From contig DXAU01000018.1 of the NCBI GenBank assembly GCA_019116885.1, positions 1 to 64,000 of the forward strand: a stretch of DNA of 64,000 nucleotides, in the 5' to 3' direction. Source of the stretch: Candidatus Mediterraneibacter pullistercoris (GTDB taxonomy: Bacteria; Bacillota; Clostridia; Lachnospirales; Lachnospiraceae). The translations under genes and the position numbers were made by a program. Shown one piece after another: positions 24,322-34,868 of the stretch. The notes beneath the pieces were generated by a model. The model was given only the letters and a program-made list of their open reading frames with translations, was not told the DNA's origin and searched no databases. The stretch's first letter is position 1; each line of letters starts with the position of its first letter.

Positions 24322-25687
24322 CAGAGACCTCCTTGTCTGCTCTTTCAATTCTTAAGATGATCCTTTGTGCATCAGGGTGTCCGGCCAGATCTTTTTTGAA
24401 CAGCTTTATCTCTTCCATCTCACCCGGCGTCATAATAAGTTTTGTCTTGCGCCGTATCCTTTTGTCATCAAGATACATATTTACAGAACAGCCCCGGTAG
24501 ATGGCGTCAACACGGAAACGGAAAGTCAGTTCATCAGGCATCCGCGAAGGACGTATGAGAGCAGGAACTGTGTAGCGTACTCCGTCTGAAGGGCAGACTG
24601 TAAGAGGGAGATCAGCTGTCTCTTTGGGGGACTGGCTTTGCGTGTTATCCTTACTGTCAGGGCAGGACATACCCGGAGATCTGTCTCCTGCTCTCCGGAC
24701 ATAGAGGGCTGCCCGGATTCCCGCTGCGGCCGCTTCTTCTGAGACATAATCCACGAGATCATGCACATGGAGGACATTGCCGCAGGCAAATACTCCTTCC
24801 TGGCTTGTCTCCAGACTTTCGTTTACGACCGGACCACGCGTGACCGGATCGAGGCGTATTCCCATTTTATCAGACAGCTCATTCTCAGGAATGAGCCCGA
24901 CAGAGAGCAGCAGTGTATCGCAGGAGTAATATTCTTCTGTCCCGGGTACAGGTTTGCCGCGTTCGTCCACCCGGGCGATGGTGACTCCTTCGAGACGTTT
25001 CTTCCCTCTGATATCAATGACCGTATGGCTGAGCTTCAGAGGAATGTTGTAATCGTCCAGGCACTGTACAATGTTTCGCTTCAGTCCGCCGGAATAAGGC
25101 ATAAGTTCAGCGACAACTTTTACTTTTGCGCCCTCAAGGGTCATCCTGCGGGCCATAATAAGACCGATATCACCGGAACCAAGGATCACGACCTCGCGTC
25201 CGGGAAGACGGCCGTCTATATTCACAAGCCGTTGGGCGGTGCCGGCTGAGAAGATGCCGGACGGGCGGAAACCGGGGATGTTGAGAGCTCCGCGGGGGCG
25301 TTCTCTGCATCCCATTGCCAGGATGACAGCTTTCGCATCGATCACGAACATGCCGTCTGTATGGTTTACGGCAGTGACTTTTTTTACAGAGCAGGCAGAC
25401 TCTGCATCTCTGTCCGGACGGATCTCCACGACCATGGTGTCCAGCTTATATTCTATCTTAAGTTCGTGTATGCGACTGACAAAACGGGCGGCATATTCCG
25501 GACCTGTCAGCTCTTCCTTAAAAGTGTGCAGGCCAAAACCGTTGTGGATACACTGGTTCAATATCCCTCCAAGTTCCTTGTCCCGTTCCAGGATGAGGAT
25601 GCTTTCAATTCCCTGTTCTCTTGCTCCGGCTGCGGCCGCAAGACCGGCGGGGCCGCCTCCGATGATAACGATATCGTAAGAACTCAT
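24305..25687 (-). CDS. NAD(FAD)-dependent oxidoreductase, GlpB-like subunit
   Basis: A 460-residue flavoprotein of the pyridine-nucleotide disulfide oxidoreductase fold. The FAD motif is VIIGGGPAGLAAAAGAREQG (~6-25), the NAD motif is VVILGSGDIGLIMARRM (~166-182), and the second FAD contact is TSQEGVFACGNVLHVHDLVD (~293-312). The last ~120 residues are a C-terminal extension typical of this operon. It probably receives electrons from glycerol-3-phosphate oxidation by the GlpA-like protein. Its ATG overlaps the stop of that gene (ATGA), so translation is coupled. Confidence 0.88.
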   Translation of the reverse strand: MSSYDIVIIGGGPAGLAAAAGAREQGIESILILERDKELGGILNQCIHNGFGLHTFKEELTGPEYAARFVSRIHELKIEYKLDTMVVEIRPDRDAESACSVKKVTAVNHTDGMFVIDAKAVILAMGCRERPRGALNIPGFRPSGIFSAGTAQRLVNIDGRLPGREVVILGSGDIGLIMARRMTLEGAKVKVVAELMPYSGGLKRNIVQCLDDYNIPLKLSHTVIDIRGKKRLEGVTIARVDERGKPVPGTEEYYSCDTLLLSVGLIPENELSDKMGIRLDPVTRGPVVNESLETSQEGVFACGNVLHVHDLVDYVSEEAAAAGIRAALYVRRAGDRSPGMSCPDSKDNTQSQSPKETADLPLTVCPSDGVRYTVPALIRPSRMPDELTFRFRVDAIYRGCSVNMYLDDKRIRRKTKLIMTPGEMEEIKLFKKDLAGHPDAQRIILRIERADKEVSDGKHN

Positions 25688-27137
25688 GATTCTGTATCTC
25701 CCTTAAACGAATCTTTTACTGTGCCTCGGATGATATGTGATGTCCCGCCGGATTTTGTTATCTCAGATACAGGACAGTCCAGTTCCCGCGCCAGGATCTC
25801 CATCACCCTGGGCATACAGAATCCGGACTGGCAGCGTCCCATTCCGGCTCTCACCCGGCGTTTGACCCCATCCAGCGATCTGGCGCCGAGAGGACGCTGG
25901 ATGGCATCGATGATCTCACCTTCTGATATCATCTCGCAGCGGCAGATGATATTTCCGTAGGAAGGCTCTTTCCGGATCAGTTCGCTGCGCTCCCGGGGGC
26001 CAAGAGATGCGGGAGAGAAGAACCCTTTTCTCTCTGCGATAAAATCTGTTCTGCGCGCAGGGGAGAGCTTCTTACAGACCAGGTCAGATATCATTTCTCC
26101 GATGGCAGGAGAACTCGTAAGACCGGGAGATTCGATCCCGGCGCAGTCGATGAAGCCCTCTGCATCTTCCGGTTCGCCAATGATAAATTCATGTCCGTCT
26201 TCATGGGCTCTCAGGCCGGCAAAAGAAGTGATGACCTTATCCGCAGGGATATCCCTGACATTTAGACGGGCTTTCTTCATTACTTTAGAGAGTCCTTCTG
26301 CAGTCGTGTCTGTGCCGTCTTTGTCGGAAATATCAGCAGCTGTCGGGCCGATGAGGAGGTTCCCGTGGACAGTGGGAGTGACAAGGACACCTTTGCCGAA
26401 TTTGCCAGGCAGAGTGAATATTGTGTGAGTCACATGTCCGCCGGCGGAGCGGTCGAGGAGGCAGTACTCGCCCTTTCGGGGCGTGATGCGCAGTTTCCGT
26501 CTGCTCACCATATTGTGGATCCAGTCAGCATAAACGCCCGCTGCATTGACCACGATCCTGGCCTGATATTCTCCGTTGTCTGTAGAAATCTGCCAGCCGC
26601 CGCTGATCTTTTGAATCCCGGAGACCCGGGTGTTAAAACGAAATTCCACACCATTTGCCGCTGCATTTTCAGCAAGACCAATATTGAGTCCGAAAGGACA
26701 TACAATCCCGGCAGACGGAGCATAGAGAGCTGCGGCTGCGTCATCACTGATATTAGGCTCCATGGCGGCAAGTTCTGACCGGGAAAGGATGCGCAGACCC
26801 TTCACTCCGTTTGTCTCTCCTCTTGTTTTCAGTTCCTCCAGGCGGGGAATATCCCGAATATCCCGGCATACAACAAGGGAACCGGTCCTCCGGAACGGGA
26901 AGTCCAGTTCTTCGGAGAGTTTCCCCATCAGCTCGCTGCCGCGTACATTCAGTTTTGCCATGAGTGTTCCGGGCGGTGCGTCGAAGCCCGCATGGACGAT
27001 CCCGCTGTTGGCTTTGGAAGTGCCGCAGCAGACGTCTTCTTCCCGCTCGAGCACGCAGATTTTCAGATGCCAGCGGGACAGTTCTCTTGCCGCAGCAGCC
27101 CCGGACACGCCGGCCCCGATTATGATAACATCATACA

Positions 27138-27138
<1 letters not shown>
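25684..27138 (-). CDS. glpA: Anaerobic glycerol-3-phosphate dehydrogenase, GlpA/GlpO type
   Basis: A 484-residue FAD enzyme oxidising glycerol-3-phosphate to dihydroxyacetone phosphate. The FAD-binding start is YDVIIIGAGVSGAAAARELS, with GTSKANSGIVHAGFDAPPGT (~39-58) close behind as in DAO-family dehydrogenases. The C-terminal part is a BFD-like [2Fe-2S] domain with four cysteines: IICRCEM (~393-399) and MGRCQSGFCMPRVM (~427-440). Its ATG overlaps the glpK stop by one base (TAATG). Together with glpK and the two genes after it, it forms a complete route from glycerol to dihydroxyacetone phosphate. Confidence 0.92.
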
Positions 27139-28679
<1,541 letters not shown>

Positions 28680-29147
28680 TCATTTACATACGTCGATCCA
28701 TTCTTCTGCCTTTGAACACTGTTCCAGCTCTTCGCAGGTCATTTCCACAGCGGAGTTTCCGCTTCCTGCGGCAGGAAATACAGTCTCGAATCTTTTCAGA
28801 GAAACATCCAGATATACAGTGGCGCTGTCCGGGTTTGCGAACGGGCATACTCCGCCGATGGCATATCCGGTCAGAGGCTCCACATCTTCCGGGGCGAGCA
28901 TCTTAGCCTTCATACCGAAGAACTGTTTGAATTTGCCGTTGTCGATCTTCCGGTCTCCGGCAGTCACGATGAGGATGACAGCATCTTTCTCTTTTGTGTA
29001 GAAAGAAAGCGTCTTGGCGATACGCTCCGGTTCTGTGCCGACTGCCTGGGCTGCCAGCTCTACAGTGGCGCTGGATACTGGAAATTCCAGAATTTTTTTG
29101 TCGATGCCATTTTCTTTAAAATAGTTTCTTACGATTTCTACAGACAT
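28680..29147 (-). CDS. YbaK/EbsC-family aminoacyl-tRNA deacylase
   Basis: A 155-residue protein of the YbaK/ProX editing fold. Motifs are FPVSSATVELAAQAVG (~21-36), KTLSFYTKEKDAVILIVTAGDRKIDN (~43-68) with the catalytic-type lysine region, and GYAIGGVCPFANP (~93-105). Members remove wrongly attached Cys or Ala from tRNA-Pro. It lies between an AraC regulator (18-base gap) and glpK (27-base gap) on the same strand, which is an unusual place for an editing enzyme; read-through operon membership is the simplest reason. Confidence 0.9.
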   Translation of the reverse strand: MSVEIVRNYFKENGIDKKILEFPVSSATVELAAQAVGTEPERIAKTLSFYTKEKDAVILIVTAGDRKIDNGKFKQFFGMKAKMLAPEDVEPLTGYAIGGVCPFANPDSATVYLDVSLKRFETVFPAAGSGNSAVEMTCEELEQCSKAEEWIDVCK

Positions 29148-29165
29148 AATTACAACTTCCTTTGC

Positions 29166-30125
29166 TTAGTATTCCTGTTTATTATAACAGGTGGAGGGCG
29201 GTTTGAGTATTGAATTCTGTTCCGGCAGGAAAGGAAGCGAAGGAGCTTCCTGTATAAATTTCTTAGGCGTCATGCCATACTTTTTCTTAAATTCCCGGTA
29301 GAAATAAGACAAATTGGAGAACCCGCATGACATCGAGACGTCCAGCACAGACTGTCCGCCCTGTGCTAAACGCGAGGCGGCTTTTTCCAGTCTCAGATTC
29401 TTGATATATTCAAGACAGGATATTCCGGTGTATTTTTTGAAAAATCTCATGAAATGGTATTCGCTGAAAAAGCACAGTTTTGAGAGCTGTGGGACAGACA
29501 GCTCTTCCGGGTAATGTTCCCCAATGTATTCAAGGACGAGCTTTAACTTTGCTGTGTGTTCATCTTCAAGCTGGGGACGCGTGTTTTCCACCTCCCGATA
29601 CGGAAGAAGAGCAGAAATTGCGCAGAGCAGGAGCGCTTTCAGTATCATTTCATACCCCTGCGGCATTTCTTCATAGACCTTGTCGGCCTGGGAAAACAGC
29701 TCTGCCATCTGCGGATATGTGGGGTGGTCCTTTTTGATGATACAGGGCAGAAGGAGTGTGTGACGCCTGATCGGTGTCAGATAGCGGAGCGTACAGATGT
29801 CGGTGGAACTTGTACCCAGAAAATCCATGTGAAAAACATATGTCCGGGAACACATTTTTTCGCCCGGCCTGACATTAATGGAATGAAGCTCTGCCGGTGG
29901 AATGAACAGAATATCTCCTTCACAGGCGTCATGGGTATCCAGATGGATATGATAAGAGCAGGAGCCTTCTGTAATCAGTGTAAGCTCTGCCTCATCATGC
30001 CAGTGTGCATTGACTGCGGGATAGAGATCCGACAGCGTTGTGATATATCTTTTCAGCGGAAACATGCGTTCTCCGTGCTGGGCCTGCTCTTTATTTTCCG
30101 GTGAAAGATCCGTTGTGGGGTTCAT
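29166..30125 (-). CDS. AraC-family regulator with N-terminal cupin
   Basis: A 319-residue protein. The N-terminal cupin (~25-140) contains NAHWHDEAELTLITEGSCSY and GDILFIPPAELHSINV; the C-terminal double HTH (~200-300) contains LSVPQLSKLCFFSEYHFMRF and VLDVSMSCGFSNLSYFYREF. It is a sugar- or metabolite-responsive activator or repressor. ATG 30125 has AAAGGAG six bases upstream. It is divergent from the GH13 alpha-glucosidase gene (159-bp gap) and also heads the ybaK-glp run, so both could be targets. Confidence 0.9.
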   Translation of the reverse strand: MNPTTDLSPENKEQAQHGERMFPLKRYITTLSDLYPAVNAHWHDEAELTLITEGSCSYHIHLDTHDACEGDILFIPPAELHSINVRPGEKMCSRTYVFHMDFLGTSSTDICTLRYLTPIRRHTLLLPCIIKKDHPTYPQMAELFSQADKVYEEMPQGYEMILKALLLCAISALLPYREVENTRPQLEDEHTAKLKLVLEYIGEHYPEELSVPQLSKLCFFSEYHFMRFFKKYTGISCLEYIKNLRLEKAASRLAQGGQSVLDVSMSCGFSNLSYFYREFKKKYGMTPKKFIQEAPSLPFLPEQNSILKPPSTCYNKQEY

Positions 30126-30283
30126 AAGATCTCCTTTCTTTCCGGCTGATGCCAGAAGCACACGGTCTGCCTTGTACCGAGACAAAACAGCAGGATTGTG
30201 TTATTAATTCAAATGATTGTGCAAGAATTTTTAGTTCTATATGCCTATAATAACAGCATCATACAAAAAACGCAAGGAGTGCA

Positions 30284-32008
30284 ATGCATATGAAGAAAAA
30301 ATGGTGGCATGACAAAATAGCTTATCAGATCTATCCTAAAAGTTTTCTGGATACGAACGGCGACGGGATCGGAGACCTTCGGGGAATCATCTCAAAACTT
30401 GACTATCTGAAAGAACTGGGAATTGACATCATCTGGCTGTCGCCCATCTATCAGTCTCCCTTTGTGGATCAGGGATATGATATATCGGATTATTATAAGA
30501 TTGCCAGGGAGTTCGGTACGATGGAAGAATTCGATGAACTTCTGGAAGAGACGAAAAAGCGGGGGATGTATGTCCTGATGGATCTGGTGGTGAACCACTG
30601 CTCTGACAGGCACGAATGGTTCCAGAAAGCATTGGCAGATCCATATGGAAAATACGCAGAATATTTTCATTTTGTAAAAGGAAAAGACGGGAAAGAACCG
30701 AGTAATTACCGCTCTTACTTTGGCGGAAGCGCCTGGGAGCCGGTGCCTGGAACTGATCTGTATTATCTCCACATGTTTGCCAAAGAGCAGCCGGATCTGA
30801 ACTGGGAAAATCCTGAGCTCAGAGAAGAGATCTATAAGATGATAAACTGGTGGCTCGACAAAGGGCTGGCAGGCTTTCGCATCGACGCAATCATCAATAT
30901 CAAAAAGGATCTGGATTTCCCATCATTTGAGCCGGACGGACCGGACGGCCTTGTATCCTGCGTGAAGATGGTTGAAGAAGTCGAAGGCGTCGGGGAATAT
31001 TTTGAAGATATAAAACGCAGCACGTTTGAAAAATATGACGCGTTTACAGTGGCAGAAGTATTTAATATGAAAGAGGACGAACTCTCAGAATTTATCGGAG
31101 ACAACGGACATTTTTCTACAATGTTTGATTTCAGCGCCCATACGCTGCTGCAGGGCGAAAAGGGCTGGTACAATGCCAGAAAGCTGTCTTTTAAAGAATG
31201 GCGCGACACGATATTTGACGCTCAGAAAAAAGCACAGGGCAAAGGATTCCTGTCAAATATCATAGAGAATCACGATGAACCAAGAGGAGCGAGCCGTTTT
31301 CTCCCGGAACATGCCCAAAATGAAGCTGGGAAAAAGATGCTTGCGACAACGTCGCTTCTTCTGCGTGGAATTCCCTTTATCTATCAGGGACAGGAGATCG
31401 GCATGACCAACTGCCGGAGAAATGATATCTCTGAATACGACGATATCAGTACGAAGGATCAGTATCAAGAAGCCCTGAGAGCAGGCTGCAGCACGATACA
31501 GGCTCTGGAGATCTGTTATGAGAACAGCAGAGATAATGGCAGGACTCCTATGCAGTGGGACGGCGGAAAAGGAGCCGGGTTCACCGAATCGGCCCCCTGG
31601 CTTGCCCTCAATCCAAACTATACGGAGATCAATGTGGCAGAACAGGAGAGCAGGCCGGACTCTGTGCTCTCCTACTATAAAGCACTCACCGCTCTTAAGA
31701 AATCTGATGAATATAAAGAGACATTTACATACGGGGAATTCGTCCCGGCGTATGAAGATAAGGATGGAATCTTTGCATATCACAGAATATGGGAAGACGG
31801 GACAGACAGACGCAGACAGGACATCCTTGTGGCGGCAAACTATGGAACAGAACCCTGCACGCTGGAACTGGGAGCTCCGGATTCAGAGAGAACCGGAATA
31901 AAAGCGCTCTTGTCCAACACAGGCAGGGAGAAAGAAAGAGAAGAGCAGGCAGCGAGCACAGGATGTATTACTCTTGAGAGCTGCGAAGCTGTCGTGCTGT
32001 GCATCTGA
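30284..32008 (+). CDS. Alpha-glucosidase, GH13 (oligo-1,6-glucosidase/trehalose-6-P hydrolase group)
   Basis: A 574-residue cytoplasmic GH13 enzyme. The barrel motifs are DLVVNHCSD (~103-111), the catalytic nucleophile Asp in GFRIDAIINI (~198-207), the acid Glu in FTVAEVFNM (~253-261), and IENHDEPR (~326-333). The start KKWWHDKIAYQIYPKSFLDTNG is typical of oligo-1,6-glucosidases and relatives. It releases glucose from isomaltose-like or alpha-1,4 oligosaccharides; the exact linkage is not clear. No signal peptide. The start is ATG 30284 or ATG 30290 (AAGGAG upstream). It forms a pair with the MFS gene that follows 43 bases later. Confidence 0.92.
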   Translation: MHMKKKWWHDKIAYQIYPKSFLDTNGDGIGDLRGIISKLDYLKELGIDIIWLSPIYQSPFVDQGYDISDYYKIAREFGTMEEFDELLEETKKRGMYVLMDLVVNHCSDRHEWFQKALADPYGKYAEYFHFVKGKDGKEPSNYRSYFGGSAWEPVPGTDLYYLHMFAKEQPDLNWENPELREEIYKMINWWLDKGLAGFRIDAIINIKKDLDFPSFEPDGPDGLVSCVKMVEEVEGVGEYFEDIKRSTFEKYDAFTVAEVFNMKEDELSEFIGDNGHFSTMFDFSAHTLLQGEKGWYNARKLSFKEWRDTIFDAQKKAQGKGFLSNIIENHDEPRGASRFLPEHAQNEAGKKMLATTSLLLRGIPFIYQGQEIGMTNCRRNDISEYDDISTKDQYQEALRAGCSTIQALEICYENSRDNGRTPMQWDGGKGAGFTESAPWLALNPNYTEINVAEQESRPDSVLSYYKALTALKKSDEYKETFTYGEFVPAYEDKDGIFAYHRIWEDGTDRRRQDILVAANYGTEPCTLELGAPDSERTGIKALLSNTGREKEREEQAASTGCITLESCEAVVLCI

Positions 32009-32051
32009 CTGGATCGCAGAATGACGTTTATATACAGGAGAAAGATTTGAC

Positions 32052-33212
32052 ATGACACATTTACTGCTTTTGATTATCTATCTGGCATTTATCAGTCTCG
32101 GCCTGCCGGACGCCCTTCTGGGCTCCGCATGGCCGACCATGTATACAGAGTTTCATGTGCCGGTCTCCTGCGCTGGTATTGTTTCTATGATCATTGCGCT
32201 TGGAACGATCATATCCAGTCTGCAGAGCGACCGTCTGACGCGAAAGCTCGGAACAGGAAAAGTTACGGCCATCAGTGTAGCGGTGACTGCCGCCGCACTG
32301 CTCGGCTTCTCCTTTACACATTCTTTCTGGATGCTGTGTCTGTGGGCTGTTCCTTATGGACTGGGAGCCGGAAGTGTGGATGCATCGCTCAACAATTATG
32401 TTGCACTCCATTACAAGAGCCAGCATATGAGCTGGCTCCACTGCATGTGGGGAGTGGGCGCTGCTATCGGCCCTTATATCATGGGATACGCTCTTGCAGG
32501 GGAAAAAGGCTGGAATTCAGGATATCTTTACATCTCAGTGCTCCAGATGCTACTGACAGGGATACTGATCCTCAGCCTTCCGTTGTGGAAGGGAAAGGGG
32601 AACAGGGCAGAAGAAGCCGTCCGGAACAAGGCTCTTACACTTCCTGAGATCCTGCGCATCTGCGGAGCGAAAGAAGTTATGCTCTGTTTTTTCTGCTACT
32701 GTGCGATTGAACAGACTGCCGGTCTGTGGGCGAGCAGTTATCTGACCCTGTATAAGAATGTTCCGGCCGGGACAGCCGCCCGCTTTGCAGGCATGTTTTT
32801 TATTGGCATCACAGTTGGGCGTGCCATCAATGGTTTTATCGCTATGAAACTGAGCGACACGCAGATGATACGCCTGGGGCAGGGAATCATAGCGGCGGGA
32901 GTCATTGTCATGATTCTGCCGGGACCGCAGGAAGTCACTCTTGCAGGTCTGATCCTCATAGGACTTGGGTGCGCGCCGGTCTATCCGTGTATTATACATT
33001 CCACACCGGCGCGTTTTGGAGCGGAGCGTTCCCAGGCTGTTATCGGTGTGCAGATGGCAAGTGCATATGTAGGGACATGTCTTATGCCGCCGGTATTTGG
33101 AATGATTGCAGAACATGTCAGCGTTGCATTGTTCCCTCTTTACATCTTTGCACTTCTGGTACTTATGATCATCATGCATGAACTGCTTATCAGGCGGACT
33201 TCCCATGAATAA
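32052..33212 (+). CDS. MFS transporter, probably sugar or metabolite
   Basis: A 386-residue major facilitator protein with 12 predicted membrane segments. The start LLLLIIYLAFISLGLPDALLGSAWP and the loop SDRLTRKLGTGKVTAIS (~58-74) are MFS features, as is GLGAGSVDASLNNYVALHY (~102-120). No central loop enzyme domain is present. It lies directly after the GH13 alpha-glucosidase, so an oligosaccharide or glucoside substrate is likely, but this is inferred from position only. AGGAGAAAG precedes the ATG. Confidence 0.85.
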   Translation: MTHLLLLIIYLAFISLGLPDALLGSAWPTMYTEFHVPVSCAGIVSMIIALGTIISSLQSDRLTRKLGTGKVTAISVAVTAAALLGFSFTHSFWMLCLWAVPYGLGAGSVDASLNNYVALHYKSQHMSWLHCMWGVGAAIGPYIMGYALAGEKGWNSGYLYISVLQMLLTGILILSLPLWKGKGNRAEEAVRNKALTLPEILRICGAKEVMLCFFCYCAIEQTAGLWASSYLTLYKNVPAGTAARFAGMFFIGITVGRAINGFIAMKLSDTQMIRLGQGIIAAGVIVMILPGPQEVTLAGLILIGLGCAPVYPCIIHSTPARFGAERSQAVIGVQMASAYVGTCLMPPVFGMIAEHVSVALFPLYIFALLVLMIIMHELLIRRTSHE

Positions 33213-33263
33213 TGCGGCCGCGGCTTACCAGTCTTATCAGCCCGGATGTGATTCCGGACTTTC

Positions 33264-34277
33264 TTACAGCAGACTGATGCCGTGCGCGCGCGCTTCCTGC
33301 ATGACGCTGTCCGGCCACAGAGAAGATTGTACCTCTCCGATGTGAGCCTTGCGCAGATAGTACATGCAGATACGTGACTGGCCGATGCCGCCTCCTACAG
33401 TGTAAGGAAGTTCTCTGTTCAGCAGAGACTTCTGAAATGGAAGTTCTGCACGCTCTTCGCAGCCGGCAGTTCTTAACTGGCTCTTCAGTGAGTCCTCGTC
33501 TACACGGATTCCCATGGAGGAGAGTTCCAGTCCCATGTCAAGAACGGGATAGTAGACGATAATATCTCCGTTTAATTCCCAGTCGTCATAGTCAGGAGCG
33601 CGGCCGTCGTGCTTTTCGCCTGAAGCAAGCACTTTGCCGATCTGGGAGATGAACACGGCTCCTTTTGCCTTTGCAATACGGGTTTCCCTTTCCTTGGGAG
33701 TGCACTCGGGGAACATGTCTTCAAGTTCCTGGGATGTGATAAAGAAGATATCGTCTGGCAGGAGAGGCTCAATGTAATTGTATCTTCTCGATATATAATC
33801 TTCTGTGTCTTTCAGAGCACTATACACTTTACGGACTGTGTATTCCAGGGTTTCCATATTACGTTCTTCTTTGGAGATGATCTTCTCCCAGTCCCACTGA
33901 TCCACATAGAGGGAATGGATATTGTCTGTGTCCTCGTCACGGCGGATGGCGCTCATATCTGTGTATAGCCCTTCTCCGGAGTGGAAACCGTAGTTTTTCA
34001 GGGCATAACGTTTCCATTTTGCAAGAGAGTGTACGATTTCGGCTTCGGCGTCATCTTGTTCCTTTATTCCGAAAGATACAGGACGCTCAACTCCGTTCAG
34101 GTTGTCGTTCATCCCTGTCTCCGGGCGGACAAACAGAGGCGCGGAGACACGTGTAAGGTGGAGGGATTTGGCGAGCGCCCGTTCAAAATGATCTTTGACT
34201 TCCTTGATGGCGACTTCTGTCTCACGGATCGTGAGGGGAGACGAGTAGCCTTCCGGTATTTTTAATTTTTCCATCAT
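33264..34277 (-). CDS. asnA: Aspartate-ammonia ligase (asparagine synthetase A)
   Basis: A 337-residue class II aminoacyl-tRNA-synthetase-like enzyme that makes asparagine from aspartate, ammonia and ATP. Motifs are LTRVSAPLFVRPETGMNDNLNG (~42-63), SLYVDQWDWEKI (~121-132), SGEKHDGRAPDYDDWELNGDI (~213-233) and YTVGGGIGQSRICMYYL (~291-307). The start has AAAGGAG six bases upstream. It stands alone with its own promoter; no T-box leader is visible in front of it, although asparagine genes in Firmicutes often have one. Confidence 0.96.
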   Translation of the reverse strand: MMEKLKIPEGYSSPLTIRETEVAIKEVKDHFERALAKSLHLTRVSAPLFVRPETGMNDNLNGVERPVSFGIKEQDDAEAEIVHSLAKWKRYALKNYGFHSGEGLYTDMSAIRRDEDTDNIHSLYVDQWDWEKIISKEERNMETLEYTVRKVYSALKDTEDYISRRYNYIEPLLPDDIFFITSQELEDMFPECTPKERETRIAKAKGAVFISQIGKVLASGEKHDGRAPDYDDWELNGDIIVYYPVLDMGLELSSMGIRVDEDSLKSQLRTAGCEERAELPFQKSLLNRELPYTVGGGIGQSRICMYYLRKAHIGEVQSSLWPDSVMQEARAHGISLL

Positions 34278-34318
34278 TAAGACTCCTTTATATTCATTGA
34301 ATTTGACAGTTCCATTTT

Positions 34319-34347
34319 ATTTTAATGACAGCAGGTATAGAAGTCAA
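34319..34347 (-). promoter_or_regulatory. Sigma-A promoter for asnA
   Basis: On the minus strand, TTGACT (34342-34347), a 17-base spacer and TAAAAT (34319-34324), about 40 bases from the start codon. Confidence 0.7.
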
Positions 34348-34409
34348 CTGTAAAGGAAGATAAATTAACAGATAATTATAAAGAAATGCAATAAAATTCT
34401 AAAAAAAGA

Positions 34410-34438
34410 TTGACATATAGATAATAAAGAGTTATTAT
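34410..34438 (+). promoter_or_regulatory. Strong sigma-A promoter for the candidate ncRNA
   Basis: TTGACA (34410-34415), a 17-base spacer and TATTAT (34433-34438). Transcription would start near 34445. No open reading frame of note lies between this and the terminator at 34707-34753. Confidence 0.75.
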
Positions 34439-34444
34439 AATATC

Positions 34445-34753
34445 AAGAAATAAAACTTATTGAAAGTTTTGTAAAACCGGTTGAATTCGTTACCGGGAAA
34501 TGGGTGATCAGATATAGAGAAAGATCATAATGACGAGAAAGTTATGAGAGAAGTAAAATCTATATCAGAAGGAAGGTCATCGAGGAACCCGGGTTCAACA
34601 GGAATCTAAGTAAAGGAGGTACGGACCACCGGGAACATAAGCTGATCTATCAATCAGAAAGATAGAAAAAGAAAGAGGTAAAAACAAATGATAGAAATAT
34701 CAGTATGAAAGTGGATGTTGATCAAATCAATTGGTTGGCATCCACTTTCTTTG
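34445..34753 (+). ncRNA. Candidate structured non-coding RNA (~310 nt), unknown class
   Basis: The stretch has its own strong promoter and terminator, no plausible protein, and several compatible stems: CCGGT/ACCGG (34477-34481/34492-34496), TGATC/GATCA (34505-34509/34523-34527), the 8-bp GATATAGA/TCTATATC (34511-34518/34559-34566, partly alternative to the previous one), GGAGGT-ACGG-ACCACC (34615-34630, one A-A mismatch) and CTGAT/ATCAG (34642-34646/34653-34657). The 12-base palindrome GAACCCGGGTTC (34585-34596) lies between them. The AAAGGAGG here could mimic a ribosome site, but no ORF follows. I do not recognise the class; the raiA-type clostridial RNA would be worth comparing. The 3' boundary is inferred from the terminator. 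Confidence 0.6.
34707..34753 (+). terminator. Terminator of the candidate ncRNA
   Basis: GAAAGTGGATG (34707-34717) and CATCCACTTTC (34739-34749) form a perfect 11-bp stem with a 21-base loop, followed by TTTG. Confidence 0.7.
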
Positions 34754-34774
34754 TGTAAACAGCAAGACTGTATC

Positions 34775-34803
34775 TTGTCAGGAAATGCGAACACTGATAG
34801 AAT
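34775..34803 (+). promoter_or_regulatory. Promoter for the WYL regulator
   Basis: TTGTCA (34775-34780), a 17-base spacer and TAGAAT (34798-34803), with TGA directly before the -10. It starts a separate transcript after the ncRNA terminator. Confidence 0.65.
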
Positions 34804-34868
34804 AAACGGGAGAACTGATATCGGATACGGACAGATGCAGGATGCGTATATACAAGGCGGGAAGACGG

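Noticed and set aside
34445-34753. T-box, SRP RNA, RNase P RNA or 6S RNA at the asnA-WYL gap
   Set aside because: No T-box (GGNACCGCG-type) element, SRP GGAAG/GCAGCC core, or RNase P GAGGAAAGUCC core is visible, and the strand points away from asnA. Kept only as an unclassified ncRNA.
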